A DNA stretch of 64,000 nt from Arachis hypogaea (Eukaryota; Streptophyta; Magnoliopsida; Fabales; Fabaceae). Numbering within the stretch: position 1 is the first letter of the stretch; each line of letters starts with the position of its first letter. The DNA is taken from the NCBI RefSeq assembly GCF_003086295.3, contig NW_027255459.1:117830-181829 (forward strand). Direction: 5' to 3'. The translations under genes and the position numbers were made by a program. The notes under the pieces are model-generated. The model ran no database searches and had not been told where the DNA came from. It worked only from the letters and a program-made list of their open reading frames with translations. Positions 53,101-63,533 of this stretch are shown here, piece after piece.

Positions 53101-54660
53101 AAACCCTAGAAAATTTCTAAAAATCCCTAGAAAACCCTTAGAAACCCCTAGAACACCTTAGAAAACCCAAGAAAACCCTAGAAAACCCTAGAAAATCCTA
53201 GAACTACCCTAGAAAACCCTAGAAAATCCTAGAAAAACCCTCGAAAACCATAGAAAACCCTAAGAAAACCATAGAAAACCCTATAAATCCATAGAAAATT
53301 CTAGAAAATCCTAGAAAAACCCTAGAAAATCCTAAAAATCGTAGAAAACCATGGAAAACTCTAGAAAACCCTAGAAAACTCCTAGAAAACCCTGGAATAC
53401 CCTCAGAAATCTCTAGAAAATCCTAGAAAATCCAAGAAAATCCTAGAAAAATCCTTGAAAACTACAGAAAACCCTAAAAATCATCGAAAACCCTAGAAAA
53501 ACCTAGAAAATCCTCGAAAACCCTAGAAAATTCTAGAAAAACCCTCGAAAACCATAGAAAACCCTAAAAAACACTCGAAAACACTAGAAAAACCCTCAGA
53601 AAAACCTAGAAAACCCTCAGAAAACCTTAAAAAACCCAAGAAAATCTTATAAAACCCTTGAAAATCCTAGAAAACCCAAGAAAAACCCTAGAAAACCATA
53701 GAAGATCCTAAAAAACCCTCGAAAACCATAGAAAACCCTAAAAAATCCTCGAAAACCTTAGAAAACCCTAAGAAAACTATAGAAAATCCTATAAATCCAT
53801 AGAAAACCCTAGAAAAACCCAAGAAAATCCTAGAAAAGCGTAGAAAACCATGGAAAACCCTAGAAAACCGTAGAAAACTCCTAGAAAAACCTAGAAAACC
53901 CTCAGAAATCTCTAGAAAATCCTAAAAAACCCAAGAAAATCTTCGAAAACCCTTGAAAATCCTTAAAAAACCCTAGAAAACCTTAGAAAATCCTAGAAAA
54001 ACCCTCGAAAACCATAGAAAACCCTAAAAAACAATCGAAAACTGTAGAAAATCCTAAAAAAACCATAGAAAATCCTAGAAAAAACCTAGAAAATCCTAGA
54101 AAATAGTAGAAAATCATTAAAAATCCTAGAAAATCCTAGAAAACTCCTAGAAAAACCTAGAAAACCCTCAGAAATCCCTAGAAAATCCTATAAAACCCAA
54201 GAAAACCCTAGAGAAACTTAGAAAACCCTAGAAAACCCTTAGAAATTCATAGAAAATCCAAGAAAACCCTATAAAACCCAAGAAAACCGCCAGAAAACCC
54301 TAGAAGATCATAGAAAAACCCTCAAAAACTATAGAAAACCCTAAAAAACTCTCGGAAACCCTAGAAAACCTAAAGAAAATCTTAGAAAACCCTAGAAATC
54401 TCTAGAAAATCCTAGAAAATTCTGAGAAAATCCTAGAAAACCGTAGAAAAACCCTAGAAAATACCTGGAAATCCCTAGAAAAACTTAGAAAATCCTAGAA
54501 AATCTGTAAAAATTCTTAGAAAACCCAAGAAAACCTTAGAAAACCCTAGAACATCCTAGAAAAACCACAGAAAATCCTAGAACATCCTAAAAAATCGTAG
54601 AAAAACCCTTGAAAACCGTAGAAAATCCTAAAAAACCCTCGAAAACCCTAGAAAACCCTA
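50120..54660 (+). repeat. Right-zone large repeat, copy 1
   Basis: Matches 54,661-58,505. Landmark pairs are acacaagaaaacccta at 50,261 and 54,805, caataaagaaaaccc at 51,691 and 55,550, and agaaaaccgccagaaaac at 54,291 and 58,128. The offset is 4,544 bp at the left and 3,837-3,859 bp over the rest. The change comes from about 0.68 kb at 50,955-51,610 that copy 2 lacks. That extra piece closely follows the variant order at about 7160-7450 and 11,800-12,050 (ccaaagaaaa, then gatnatactag or gatcctag, then aacccgagaaaaccctag). Part of this zone therefore belongs to the left-zone family. Confidence 0.8.
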
Positions 54661-57600
54661 TAAATCCATAGAAAATCCTAGAAAAACCTAGAAAAACCTA
54701 GAAAATCCTAGAAAATTGTAGAAAACCATAAAAAACCCTAGAAAACCCTAGAAAACTCCTAGAAAAACTAGAAAACCCTCAGAAATCCTTAGAAATCCTA
54801 AAAAACACAAGAAAACCCTAAAAAATCCTAGAAAAACCCTAGAAAACCCCAAGAAAACCCGAGAATATCCTAGAAAAACCCTCAAAAACCATAGAGAATC
54901 CTAAAAAATTCTCGAAAACCCTAGAAACCCAAAGAAAATCTTAGAAAACCCTAGAAATCTCTAGAAAAGCTTAGAAAATCCTAGAAAATCCCTAGAAAAT
55001 CCTAGAAAACCTTGCAAAACCGCAGAAAATCCCTGGAAATCTCCAGAAAAACCTAGAAAATCCGAGATAACCCTTAGAAATCCCTAGAAAACCCTAGAAA
55101 ACCCAAGAAAAACCTAGAAAACCTTAGAATATGCTAGAAAAACCCTAGAAAATCCTAAAAAACCTCTTGAAAACCGTAGAAAACCCTAAAAACCCTCGAA
55201 AACACTAGAAAACCCTAAGAAAACTATAGAAAACCCTATAAATCCATAGAAAACCCTAAAAAAACCTAGAAAAACCCAAGAAAATCCTAGAAAATCCTAG
55301 AAGACCCTAGAAAACTCCTAGAAAAACCTAGAAAACCCTCATAAATCCCTAGAAAACACAAGAAAACCCAAGAAAATTCTGGAAAACCCTTAAAAATCCT
55401 AGAAAACCCTAGAAAACACTAAAAAACTCTCGAAATCCCTAGAAAACTCTAAAAAACCCAAGAAAACCCTAGAAAACCCTAAGAAAACTGTATAAATCCA
55501 TAGAAAACTCTAGAAAAACCCTAGAAAATCCTAGAAAATCATAAAAAACCAATAAAGAAAACCCTAGAAAACTCCTAGAAAACCTAAAAAATCCTCAGAA
55601 ATCCCTAGGAAACCCAAGTAAATCCTAGAAAACCCTTGAGGATCCTAGAAAACCCTAGAAAACCCTAGAAAAACCCTAGAAATTCTTAGAAAACCCTTAG
55701 AAATCCCTAGAAAATCCTAGAAAATCCAAGAAAACCCTAGAAAATTCTAGAAAAACCTCAGAAAATCCTAGAAAACCCCCAGAATATCCTAGAAAACCCT
55801 AGAAAATCTTAGAAAAATCTTTGAAAACCATAGAAAACCCTAGAAAACCCCTAAAAACCCTAGAAAACCCTAGAAAAATCTTGAAAAAACCCTCAAAAAC
55901 TATAAAAAAAACCCTAACAAACTCTTGAGAACCCAAAGAAAATCTTAGAAAATTCTAGAAATCTCTAGAGAATCCTAGAAAACCTTAGAAAATCCTAGAA
56001 AATTCCAGGAAATCCCTAGAAAAACCTAGAAAACCTAAGAAAATACTAGAAAACCCAAGAAAACCCTCAAAAATCCTTAGAATATCCTAGAAAAACCCCA
56101 AAAAACCCTAGAAAATCCTAGAAAAACCCTCGAAAACCGTAGAAAACCCTAAAAAACCTCGAAAACCCAACAAAATTCTAGAAAACCTAAAGAAAACCCT
56201 AGAAAACCCTCGAAAATCCTAGAAAATTCTAGAAAACTATAGAAAACCCTAGAAAACTCCTAGAAAAAAACCTAGGAAACCCTAGAAAACCCTCAAAAAT
56301 GCTTAGAAAACCCTAGAAAATCGTAGAAAAACCCTCGAAAACCATAGAAAATCCTAAAAAACTCTCGAAAACTCGAGAAAACTCTAAAAAAACCCTATAA
56401 ATCCATTGAAAACTTTGGAAAACCCTAGAAAAACCTAGAAAATGCTAGAAAATCGTAGGAAACTATAGAAAACCCTAGAAAACTCCTAGAAAAACTTAGA
56501 AGACCCTAGAAAACCCTCTTGAATCCCTATAAAACCCTAAAAACCTAAGAAAATCCTAGAAAATCCTTGAAAATCCTAGAAAACCCAAGAAAACCCTTGA
56601 AAAACCCTAGAAAACCATAGAAAATCCTAGAAAAACCCTCGAAAACCATAGAAAACCCTAAAAACCACTCGAAAACCCTAGAAAACCCTAAAAAACCGTA
56701 AAAACCCTAGAAAACCCTAAGAAAACCATAGAAAATCCTATAAATTCATAGAAAACCCTAGAAAAACCTAGTAAAACCCTAGAAAAGTCTATAAAATCAT
56801 AGAAAACCATAAAAAATCCTACAAAACCTTAGAAAACTCCTAGAAAAACCTAGAAAAACCCTCAGAAATCCCTAGAAAATCCTAGAAATTCCCTAGAAAA
56901 CCCTAGAAAATCCTAAAAAATTCCTAGAAAACCCTTGAAAATCCTAGAAAACCCCAGAAAACCCTAGAAAATTCCTAGAAATCCCTAGAAAACCCTTAGA
57001 AACCCCTAGAACACCTTAGAAAACCCAAGAAAACCCTAGAAAATCCTAGAAATACCCTAGAAAACCCTAGAAAATCCTAGAAAAACCCTCGAAAACCATA
57101 GAAAACCCTAAGAAAACCCTAAAAATCCATAGAAAATCCTAGAAAATCCTAGAAAAACCCTAGAAAATCCTAAAAATCGTAGAAAACCATGGAAAACTCT
57201 AGAAAACCCTAGAAAACTCCTAGAAAACCCTGGAATACCCTCAGAAATCTCTAGAAAATCCTAGAAAATCCAAGAAAATCCTAGAAAAATCCTTGAAAAC
57301 TACAGAAAACCCTAAAAATCATCGAAAACCCTAGAAAACCTAGAAAATCCTCGAAAACCCTAGAAAATTCTAGAAAAACCCTCGAAAACCATAGAAAACC
57401 CTAAAAAACACTCGAAAACACTAGAAAAACCCTCAGAAAAACCTAGAAAACCCTCAGAAAACCTTAAAAAACCCAAGAAAATCTTATAAAACCCTTGAAA
57501 ATCCTAGAAAACCCAAGAAAAACCCTAGAAAGCCATAGAAGATCCTAAAAAACCCTCGAAAACCATAGAAAACCCTAAAAAACCCTCGAAAACCTTAGAA

Positions 57601-58505
57601 AACCCTAAGAAAACTATAGAAAATCCTATAAATCCATAGAAAACCCTAGAAAAACCCAAGAAAATCCTAGAAAAGCGTAGAAAACCATGGAAAACCCTAG
57701 AAAATCGTAGAAAACTCCTAGAAAAACCTAGAAAATCCTCAGAAATCTCTAGAAAATCCTAAAAAACCCAAGAAAATCTTCGAAAACCCTTGAAAATCCT
57801 AAAAAAACTCTAGAAAACCTTAGAAAATCCTAGAAAAACCCTCGAAAACCATAGAAAACCCTAAGAAACAATCGAAAACTCTAGAAAATCCTAAAAAAAC
57901 CATAGAAAACCCTAGAAAAAACCTAGAAAATCCTAGAAAATAGTAGAAAATCATTAAAAATCCTAGAAAATCCTAGAAAACTCCTAGAAAAACCTAGAAA
58001 ACCCTCAGAAATCCCTAGAAAATCCTACAAAACCCAAGAAAACCCTAGAGAAACTTAGAAAACCCTAGAAAACCCTTAGAAATTCATAGAAAATCCAAGA
58101 AAACCCTATAAAACCCAAGAAAACCGCCAGAAAACCCTAGAAGATCATAGAAAAACCCTCAAAAACTATAGAAAACCCTAAAAAACTCTCGGAAACCCTA
58201 GAAAACGTAAAGAAAATCTTAGAAAACCCTAGAAATCTCTAGAAAATCCTAGAAAATTCTGAGAAAATCCTAGAAAATCCTAGAAAACCGTAGAAAAACC
58301 CTAGAAAATACCTGGAAATCCCTAGAAAAACTTAGAAAATCCTAGAAAATCTGTAAAAATTCCTAGAAAACTCAAGAAAACCTTAGAAAACCCTAGAACA
58401 TCCTAGAAAAACCACAGAAAATCCTAGAACATCCTAGAAAATCCTAGAAAAACCCTTGAAAACCGTAGAAAATCCTAAAAAATCCTCGAAAACCCTAGAA
58501 AACCC
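54661..58505 (+). repeat. Right-zone large repeat, copy 2 with ~0.68-kb deletion
   Basis: Second copy of the right-zone unit. At about 55,470 it passes directly from the aactctcgaaatcccta block to aaccctaagaaaactgtat, skipping what lies at 50,955-51,610 in copy 1. The remainder agrees well apart from scattered substitutions and short indels. Its type A landmark is at 55,062. With the deletion removed, the two zones show the same ~3.85-kb period as the central domain. Confidence 0.8.
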
Positions 58506-59800
58506 TATAAATCCATAGAAAACCCTAGAAAAACCTAGAAAAACCTTAGAAAATTGTAGAAAATCATAAAAAACACTAGAAAATCCTAGAAAACTCATAG
58601 AAAAACATAGAAAAACCACAGAAATCCCTAGAAAATCCAAGAAAATCCTAGAAAACCCTTGAAAATCTTAGAAAACCCTAGAAAAACTCTAGAAAAACCC
58701 TAGAAATCCCTAGAAAATCCTTAGAAATTCCTAGAGAATCCTAGAAAACTCAAGAAAACCGTAGAAAACGCTAGAAAATCCTAGAAAAACCCCAAAAAGC
58801 TCTAGAAAACCGTAGAAAATCTTAGAAAAACCCTTGAAAACCATAGAAAACCTTAAGAAAAATATAGAAAACCCTATAAATCCATAGAAAACCCTAGAAA
58901 ACCTAAGAAAACCCTAGAAAGCCTAAGAAAACCCAAGAAAATCCTAGAAAATCCAAGAAAACCCTAGAAAACCCAAAAAAACCTAGAAAAACCCTAGAAA
59001 ATCCTAGAAAAACCCTAGAAAAACTTAGAAAAACATAGAAAACCCTAAGAAAAACATAGAAAACCCAATAAATTCAATGAAAATCCTAGAAAATCCTAGA
59101 AAATCGTAGAAAAATCCTAAAAAATCCTAGAAAATCGTAGAAAACCATAGAAAACCCTAGAAAACCCAAAAAACTCCTAGAAAAACCTAAAAAACCCTAA
59201 AATACCCTCAAAAATCCCTAGAAAATCCAAGAAAATCCTAGAAAACCCTAGAAAATCCTAGAAAAACCCTCAAAAACCATAGAAACCCCTAAAAACCCTC
59301 AAAAACCCTAGAAAAACCCTAGAAAACCCTAGAAAATATTAGAAAAATCCTAAAAAACCCTAGAAAAACCCTAGAAAATCTCAGAAAATCCTAGAAAAAC
59401 CCTAGAAAACACTTAGAAATCCCTAGAAAACCGTATAAAACCAAAAAAAACCCTAGAGAATCCTAGAAAACCCAAGAAAATCCAAGAAAGCCCTAGAAAA
59501 TCCTAGAAAACTCTTGAAAACCATAGAAAACCCAAAAAAAACTCTCGAAAACCATAGAAAACCCTAAAAAACCTTCGAAAACCATAGAAAACCCTAAAAA
59601 ACTCTCGAAAACCATAGAAAACCCTAAAAAACAATCGAAAACTCTAGCAAACCCTAAGAAAATCTTAGAAATCTCTAGAAAATCCTAGAAAGCCCTAGAA
59701 AGCCCTAAAAAACTCTCGAAAACCCTAGAAAACCCTAAAAATCTCTAGAAAAGCTTAGAAAATCCTAGAAAATCCCTAGAAAATCCTAGAAAACCCTGAA
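58506..59800 (+). repeat. Last central-type partial higher-order unit
   Basis: After about 360 bp of mixed units, the order of variants from about 58,870 to 59,800 follows the central domain. It contains aattcaatgaaaatcc at about 59,068, the run of ctctcgaaaaccatagaaaa blocks at about 59,545-59,640, the ctctagcaaaccctaag landmark near 59,643, and aaaagcttagaaaatcc near 59,752. The B landmark that should follow is absent; the unit breaks off near 59,810. Confidence 0.7.
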
Positions 59801-62713
59801 AACCCCTAGAAAATCCTAGAAAACCATAAAAAATCCTAGAAAACCCTAGTAAAATACTAGTAGATCCTAGAAAACATTAAAAAATCCTAGAAAACTCTAG
59901 AAAACCCTAGAATATCCTAGAAAATTCCAAGAAAACTCTAGAAAAATCCTAGAAAACCCTAGAAAATTCTATAAAACCCTAAGAAAATCCTAGAAAATAT
60001 TAGAAAAACCTAGATAAACCTTAGAAAACCCTAAGAAAACCCTAAAAACCTAGAAAACCCTAAGAAAATCCTCGAAAACCCTAGAAAACCCTAAGAAAAC
60101 CTGATAAAACCCTAAAAACCCTCGAAAATCCTAGAAAATGCTAAGAAAACCCATAAAAACCCTAGAAATTCCTAGGAAATCCTAAAAACCCCTAGAAAAT
60201 TCTAAAAGAATCCTTAAAAACCCCAGAAAATATAGAAAACCCTAGAAAAATTCTAGAAAACCCTAGAAAATACTAAAAAACCCTAGAGAACTCTAGAATA
60301 TCATAGAAAATCCTAGAAACCTATAGAAAATCCTAGAAAATCCTGAAAAATACTAGAAAACCCTAAAAACCATATAAACTCTTGAAAAACATTAAAAACC
60401 CTAGAAAAATCCTAGAAAAATTCTAAAAACCCTAGAAAATCCTAAAAATTTCTAAATACTCTAGAAAACTCTAGAAAATCCTAGAAAAATAACAGAAAAT
60501 CCTAGAAAACCATAGAAAATCCTAGAAAACCCTAAGAAAACCCTCAAAAGTCCTAGAAAAAATTGTAAAACCCTAGAAAAACCTTGAAAACCCTAAAAAA
60601 CCCTCGATAATCGTAGAAAACCCTAGAAAACTCTAAGAAAACCCTAGAAATGCCTAGAAATTCCTAGAAAATACTAAAAAAACTATAGAAAACCCTAAGT
60701 AAATCCTAAAAAACACTAGAAAACATAGAAAACCCTAGAAAATCCTAGAAAACCTTAAAAAAACCATAGAAAATCTTAGAAAAACCTATAAAACCTTAGA
60801 AAACACTAAGAATCCTAGGAAACCCTAAGAAAACCCTCGAAAACATTAGAAAAACCTAAGAACACCTTAGAAAATCCTAAAAATCCCTAGAAATCCCTAG
60901 AAAACCCTAGAAAAATCCTAGAAAACCCTAAATAACACTAGAAAGCCCTCGAAAATACTAAAAAACCCTAAAAAACCCTAAGAAAACCCTCAAAAATCCT
61001 AGAAAAATATAGAAACTCCTAGAAAATCTCAAAAAAAAAAACCCTAGAAAACCCTAGAAAAACCCTAGAACACCCTAGAAAATTCCTAGACAACCCTATA
61101 AAACCCTAAAAAATTCTAGAAAATCCTAGAAAACCCTAGAAAACCCAAGTAAAACCCTAAAAAACCCCTAGAAAACACTAAAAAATCCTAGAACACCTTA
61201 GAAAACCCTAGAAAATCCTAGACAACCCTAAAAAACTTTAGAAAACCCTAAGAAAGCCCTAAAACCCTAGAAAACCTTCGAAAACCCTAAGAAAACCCTA
61301 TAAAACCCTAAAACCCTCGAAAATCCTAGAAAATCTTAGAAAATGCTAAGAAAACCCAAGAAAACCCTAGAAATACCTAGAAAAAACCCTAAGAAAATCA
61401 TAAAAAACCCTAGAAAACATAGAAAACCCTAGAAAACACTAAAAAACTCTAGAAGACTCTAGAAAACTATAGAGAAATTTAGAAAATTCTAGAAAACTCT
61501 AGAAAACCCTAAAAAGCCCTAGAAAACCCTTAAAAACCATATAAACTCTTGAAAAACATTGAAAACCCTACAAAATCCTAGAAAAACTCTAGAAATCCCT
61601 AGAAATCCCAAGAAAATCCTAAGAAAATCTTAAAAAACCCTAGAAAAACATAGAAAACCCTAAAAAATCCTAAAAAAACTTATAAAACCCTAGAAAATAC
61701 TAAAAATCCTAGAAAACCCTAAGAAAACCTTCGAAAACACTAAAAAAATCTAAGAACACCTTAGAAAATCCTAAAAATCCCTAGAAATCTCTAGAAAAAC
61801 CCCAGAAAATCTTAGATAACACTAGAAAACCCTAGAAATCCCAAGAAAATCATAAAAAAACCCTAGAAAATCCTAATAAAACCCTCAAAAATTCTAAGAA
61901 ACATAGAAACTCCTAGAAAACCTTAGAAAATTCCTAGAAAACTCTAGAACACCCTAGAAAATTCTTAGAAAATCCTAAAACCCTAGAAAAATATTGAAAA
62001 CCCTAGAAAACCCTAGAAAACCCCTAAAAATACTAGAAAACACTAAAAAAATCCTAGAAAACCCTAGAAAAACCAAAAAAAATCTTAGAAAACTCTAGAA
62101 AATCTTAGAAAATGCTAAGAAAACCCTGAAAAATCCTAGAAGAACATATAAAACCCTAGAAAAACCCTCGAAAACCCTAAAAAACCTTTGAAAATCCTAG
62201 AAAACCCTAGAAAACTCTAAGAAAACCCTAGAAAACCCTAGAAAATTCTAAGAAAATCCTATAAAACCCTAGAAAAACATAGAAAACTCTAGAAAAACCA
62301 TAGAAAAATCCTAGAAAATACTAAAAATCCTAGAATATATCCTAGAAAAATCCTAAAAAACCCTAGAAAATCCTAGAAAATCCTAAGAAAATCCTAGAAA
62401 ATCCTAGAAAAACCTAGGAAACCTTAGAAAATCATAGAAAATCCTAGAAAACCCTAGAAAAACCCTAGTAAAACCCTAAAAAATCCTAGAAAACACTAAA
62501 AAAGTCTAGAAAATCCTAAAAAATCCTAGAATATCCTATAAAAATCCTAGAAACCCCTAGAAAAACACTAAAAAACTCTGGATAATCCCAAAAAACCTAA
62601 GAAAATCCTAGAAAAACTTAGAAAACCTTAGAAAACCCTAAAAAAATCCTAAAAATCCTAGAAAACCTTAAGAAAACTCTAGAAAATCCTAAGAAAACCC
62701 TAAAAATCCTCAG
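59801..62713 (+). repeat. Degenerate right edge of the 10-bp satellite array
   Basis: The 10-bp unit persists, but the order of variants no longer follows the ~3.85-kb unit. Units of irregular length and rare forms (ctaagaaaacc, cctaaaaaccc, long A-runs such as near 61,030) are common. Only weak internal echoes remain: catataaactcttgaaaaac at 60,371 and 61,538, and aacaccttagaaaatcc at 60,861 and 61,755. The array ends within cctcagaaacccatcg, where retroelement sequence begins. Loss of order towards an array edge is typical of satellites, where unequal exchange homogenises the middle more than the ends. Confidence 0.85.
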
Positions 62714-62718
62714 AAACC

Positions 62719-62913
62719 CATCGATGGAGAGCGAGATCAAGATTGTTCCTGCATGATTTACGTCAACGAGGATTGAATGGCATCAAACTTCAAGCTCATA
62801 GCCTCTTTAGCTCTCACGTGTTCAGCGCGAGTCACCTCTGAGAACTCCTCGATGCGTTGACCTAAGTGTTTCAGCTCTGCCTCAAAGGTTATGAGCCTCG
62901 TATTTTCTTCCAT
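62719..62913 (-). pseudogene. 5' end of an LTR-retrotransposon gag gene, truncated and broken by stops
   Basis: Reading the minus strand from the ATG at 62,913 gives a 51-residue open frame ending in TAA at 62,758-62,760. The same frame continues after it and meets a TGA at 62,737-62,739, before running into the satellite array. The peptide starts MEENTRL and is acidic and helical in character (heptad-like Leu/Ile/Phe with many Glu, Lys and Arg). This resembles the coiled-coil amino terminus of plant Ty3/gypsy Gag proteins. The Retrotrans_gag core, zinc knuckle, protease and polymerase are absent because the element is cut at the array boundary. Position supports the call: the ATG lies 5 bp downstream of a primer-binding site and 20 bp from the LTR end. 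In-frame stops show that it is not functional. Family assignment is inference from composition and layout only. Confidence 0.7.
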
Positions 62914-62917
62914 GGCC

Positions 62918-62930
62918 GATGAAAGCACCA
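62918..62930 (-). other. Candidate primer-binding site of the LTR retrotransposon
   Basis: On the minus strand this reads TGGTGCTTTCATC, two bases after a TATCA that would close the 5' LTR. TGG at the start pairs with the CCA tail of a tRNA, as in retroelement primer-binding sites. TTTGGTGCTTTCAT-type sites are familiar just inside the 5' LTR of plant Ty3/gypsy elements. I cannot say which tRNA is used. Confidence 0.65.
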
Positions 62931-62932
62931 AA

Positions 62933-63533
62933 TGATAGGGTGATAGATGATCTAAAAAAAACAGTGAAATGGTATGTATATTGAATAGAGGAATTAAGCC
63001 AGAAACACAAGTTAGAGTTCAGAACTAAGAACAATAAGAAAGAATCAAGCTCATCAGTGACTTGAGCTCTAATAAAAAAAGCAGAATCAAAAGAACAGTA
63101 AATGCGACAGAATTGAAAGAAATAGGGAGATCAGAATCTGTAGAATCAGATTGCAGCAGTGGGAAGAAGCCATAACCTGAGAAAGATGGAATTGGAATCA
63201 GCAGGCTAAAGTGGCAGAGAAGATAACAGAATAGAAGAATAGAAGAATAGAATAAATATTCTACGTAGCAGTAGAATGAGAGTGACAGAAAAAAAAGAGA
63301 GTTGAGAGAGAGAAAGAAAAAGAAAAATACCACAATATACCTAGTACCCACATTCCCTTAGCAGCCTGTTATTTGATCTCTCTTTCTCACACTTCTTCTG
63401 AGGCCTTAAATTTGTGGATCGGCTGCCATCTGTCTTAAGCTAGTTGCAACCTCTTTTGCTAACGTTGCATGCCTCTTACTTTCTTCCTTGCATTCAGCTA
63501 TACTCGTATTAATATTACAATTTAGATATAACA
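62933..63533 (-). mobile_element. Putative 5' LTR of a Ty3/gypsy-like retrotransposon
   Basis: The inner end is well supported: on the minus strand ...CACCCTATCA is followed by TT and the primer-binding site, so the LTR ends with CA at 62,933. The outer end is a guess. Minus-strand TGTTATATC at 63,533 gives a TG...CA element of about 601 bp, next to a run of A and then very AT-rich DNA. No second LTR is in the window to confirm it, and no target-site duplication can be tested. The interior has a CT-rich minus-strand tract (63,297-63,330), a TATATT at 63,333-63,338 that could serve as a TATA element, and a tagaataaatattcta near-palindrome around 63,245. A hydrophobic open stretch at 63,025-63,351 (minus, GTG start) is low-complexity sequence within the LTR, not a gene. 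Confidence 0.5.

Noticed and set aside
6974..58640. Minus-strand open frames of about 60-90 codons with a repeating GFSRVFLGFS pattern (for example 6974-7159, 8414-8599, 33461-33649, 52687-52953)
   Set aside because: Ten-bp units translate as a ten-residue periodic peptide over 30 bp. The frames appear wherever stops happen to be missing, and several recur at the same place in each higher-order unit, as expected of copied satellite.
1..62713. CRISPR-like regular repeats
   Set aside because: The repeats have no unique spacers and the unit is only ~10 bp. The telomere-like motif and the plant retroelement indicate a eukaryotic satellite.
1..62713. A functional telomere with a new telomerase template (TTTTCTAGGG)
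   Set aside because: The units are highly degenerate with kilobase-scale higher-order order, which direct telomerase synthesis does not produce. The canonical CCCTAAA block points to ordinary plant telomerase in this lineage.
63025..63351. Hydrophobic 108-codon minus-strand open frame resembling a membrane protein
   Set aside because: It needs a GTG start, is dominated by a pyrimidine-rich low-complexity tract giving Phe/Leu/Ser runs, and lies inside the putative LTR upstream of the gag start.
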